In this document: one piece after another, positions 13,212-13,685 of the stretch
How the letters are laid out: each line of letters opens with the position of its first letter
Numbering within the stretch: the first letter of the stretch is position 1
Assembly: GCF_958350005.1 (NCBI RefSeq)
Contig: NZ_CATWFF010000040.1
Coordinates: 1 to 13,685, forward strand
Reading direction: 5' to 3'
Origin: an uncultured Megasphaera sp.
GTDB lineage: Bacteria; Bacillota; Negativicutes; Veillonellales; Megasphaeraceae
Length of the DNA: 13,685 nt
Made by a program: the position numbers and the translations under genes
Notes under the pieces: generated by a model
Database searches by the model: none
The model's input: only the letters and a program-made list of their open reading frames with translations
Told to the model about the DNA's origin: nothing

Positions 13212-13685
13212 TCAACTATCATAAGAAACAGAATCTTCTTTAACTAGGAGATCTTTTCGCATAAGGTAATCGGTCTGCTCATCGTTCCCCATCCAGAAAG
13301 AATGAGTCCCAATGACATAAAATCCATTTTTGCGATAAAAGCGAAGAGCCTGGGCATTTTTCTCCCAGACGCCGAGCCAGATATACGCTTTATGCTGCAT
13401 CTTAGCCAGCCGAACAGCCTGAAACAGCAGAACGCGTCCCAGCCCGCAGCCCTGAAATACAGGAGATACATAAATTCGTTCCAGTTCCAGAGATTGTTCA
13501 TCATGCAGATCGGTCTGTGCTGGAGCTGCATTGACCTTTATATAGCCAGCCAGCTTCGTATCGGCATACAAGAAATAAAAGGAAGAACAGGAGTTTTCCA
13601 GTTCTTCCCGTATTTTTTCTCTGGCAAAGGCCTGTTCTAAATAGGCTTGCATATCAGCCGGTGCGCATAATGGCGCAAAGGTTTC
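13212..13685 (-). CDS. GNAT-family N-acetyltransferase, PaiA-like (5' end outside the window)
   Basis: The frame stays open to the right edge, so the start lies beyond 13685; 157 residues are visible. An internal ATG at 13652 could be mistaken for the start, but the 11 codons before it read ETFAPLCAPAD, matching the ETF segment that precedes the first helix in PaiA proteins. Other PaiA-type segments are SLELERIYVSPVFQGCGLGRVLL (the acetyl-CoA loop is QGCGLG), IWLGVWEKNAQALRFYRKNGF and GTHSFWMGNDEQTDYLM. Bacillus PaiA acetylates spermidine and spermine at N1, so a polyamine-acetylating role is plausible but not proven here. The protein is cytosolic. The downstream YjaB-like gene follows after 14 bases, suggesting one transcript. 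Confidence 0.88.
   Translation of the reverse strand, partial: ETFAPLCAPADMQAYLEQAFAREKIREELENSCSSFYFLYADTKLAGYIKVNAAPAQTDLHDEQSLELERIYVSPVFQGCGLGRVLLFQAVRLAKMQHKAYIWLGVWEKNAQALRFYRKNGFYVIGTHSFWMGNDEQTDYLMRKDLLVKEDSVSYDS

Noticed and set aside
13198..13215. TTG start for the YjaB-like gene, overlapping the PaiA-like gene's stop
   Set aside because: The GAGGAG lies after this TTG and 6 bases before the ATG at 13197, so the ATG is the real start.
1..13685. CRISPR arrays, tRNA or rRNA genes, insertion sequences, toxin-antitoxin pairs, phage or defence genes
   Set aside because: No regularly spaced repeats outside the Sel1 coding repeats, no cloverleaf or rRNA sequence, and no transposase, integrase or defence-type protein was recognised on either strand.

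Overview
The window reads as ordinary chromosome from an obligately anaerobic, mid-GC bacterium, most likely a Negativicutes member (Megasphaera or Veillonellaceae type). That placement is an inference. It rests on a rubredoxin beside an FMN-dependent alpha-hydroxy-acid oxidoreductase, strong AGGAGG ribosome binding sites, sigma-A-like promoters, and a complete uvrB-uvrA-uvrC run. No tRNA, rRNA, CRISPR array, insertion sequence, phage gene or attachment site is visible. Gene density is high and no gap exceeds about 185 bases.

Layout. From 1 to about 9900 all genes run on the minus strand. Reading in their direction: a Sel1-like repeat protein (9896 to 9066); the uvrB, uvrA, uvrC excision-repair operon (8986 to 2162), with uvrA's ribosome binding site overlapping uvrB's stop and uvrC's start inside uvrA's end; a secreted DUF3298/RsiV-like protein (2092 to 1445) whose extended -10 promoter overlaps the uvrC stop; a 53-residue rubredoxin (1354 to 1193); a strong terminator hairpin with a candidate promoter in its loop; and an FMN-dependent alpha-hydroxy-acid oxidoreductase with an N-terminal four-cysteine motif (1107 to 73), followed by a weaker terminator. 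The only plus-strand gene is clpB (10080 to 12674). It diverges from the Sel1-repeat gene across a 183-base region with back-to-back promoters, and ends at a perfect 17-bp terminator hairpin. Convergent to it on the minus strand lie two GNAT acetyltransferases, one YjaB-like and one PaiA-like; the PaiA-like gene runs off the right edge.

Function. UvrA, UvrB and UvrC together form the complete bacterial nucleotide-excision nuclease. ClpB is the HSP100 disaggregase. Rubredoxin is a one-electron carrier and may serve the neighbouring flavoenzyme, though their terminator and promoter arrangement suggests separate transcription units. The Sel1-repeat and DUF3298 proteins have no assignable substrate.

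I found no convincing undescribed multi-gene system. The most interesting points are regulatory: the promoter inside a terminator loop at 1133-1175, dyad elements at the uvrBAC promoter without a Bacillus-type SOS box, and an inverted repeat at the clpB transcription start without CIRCE.
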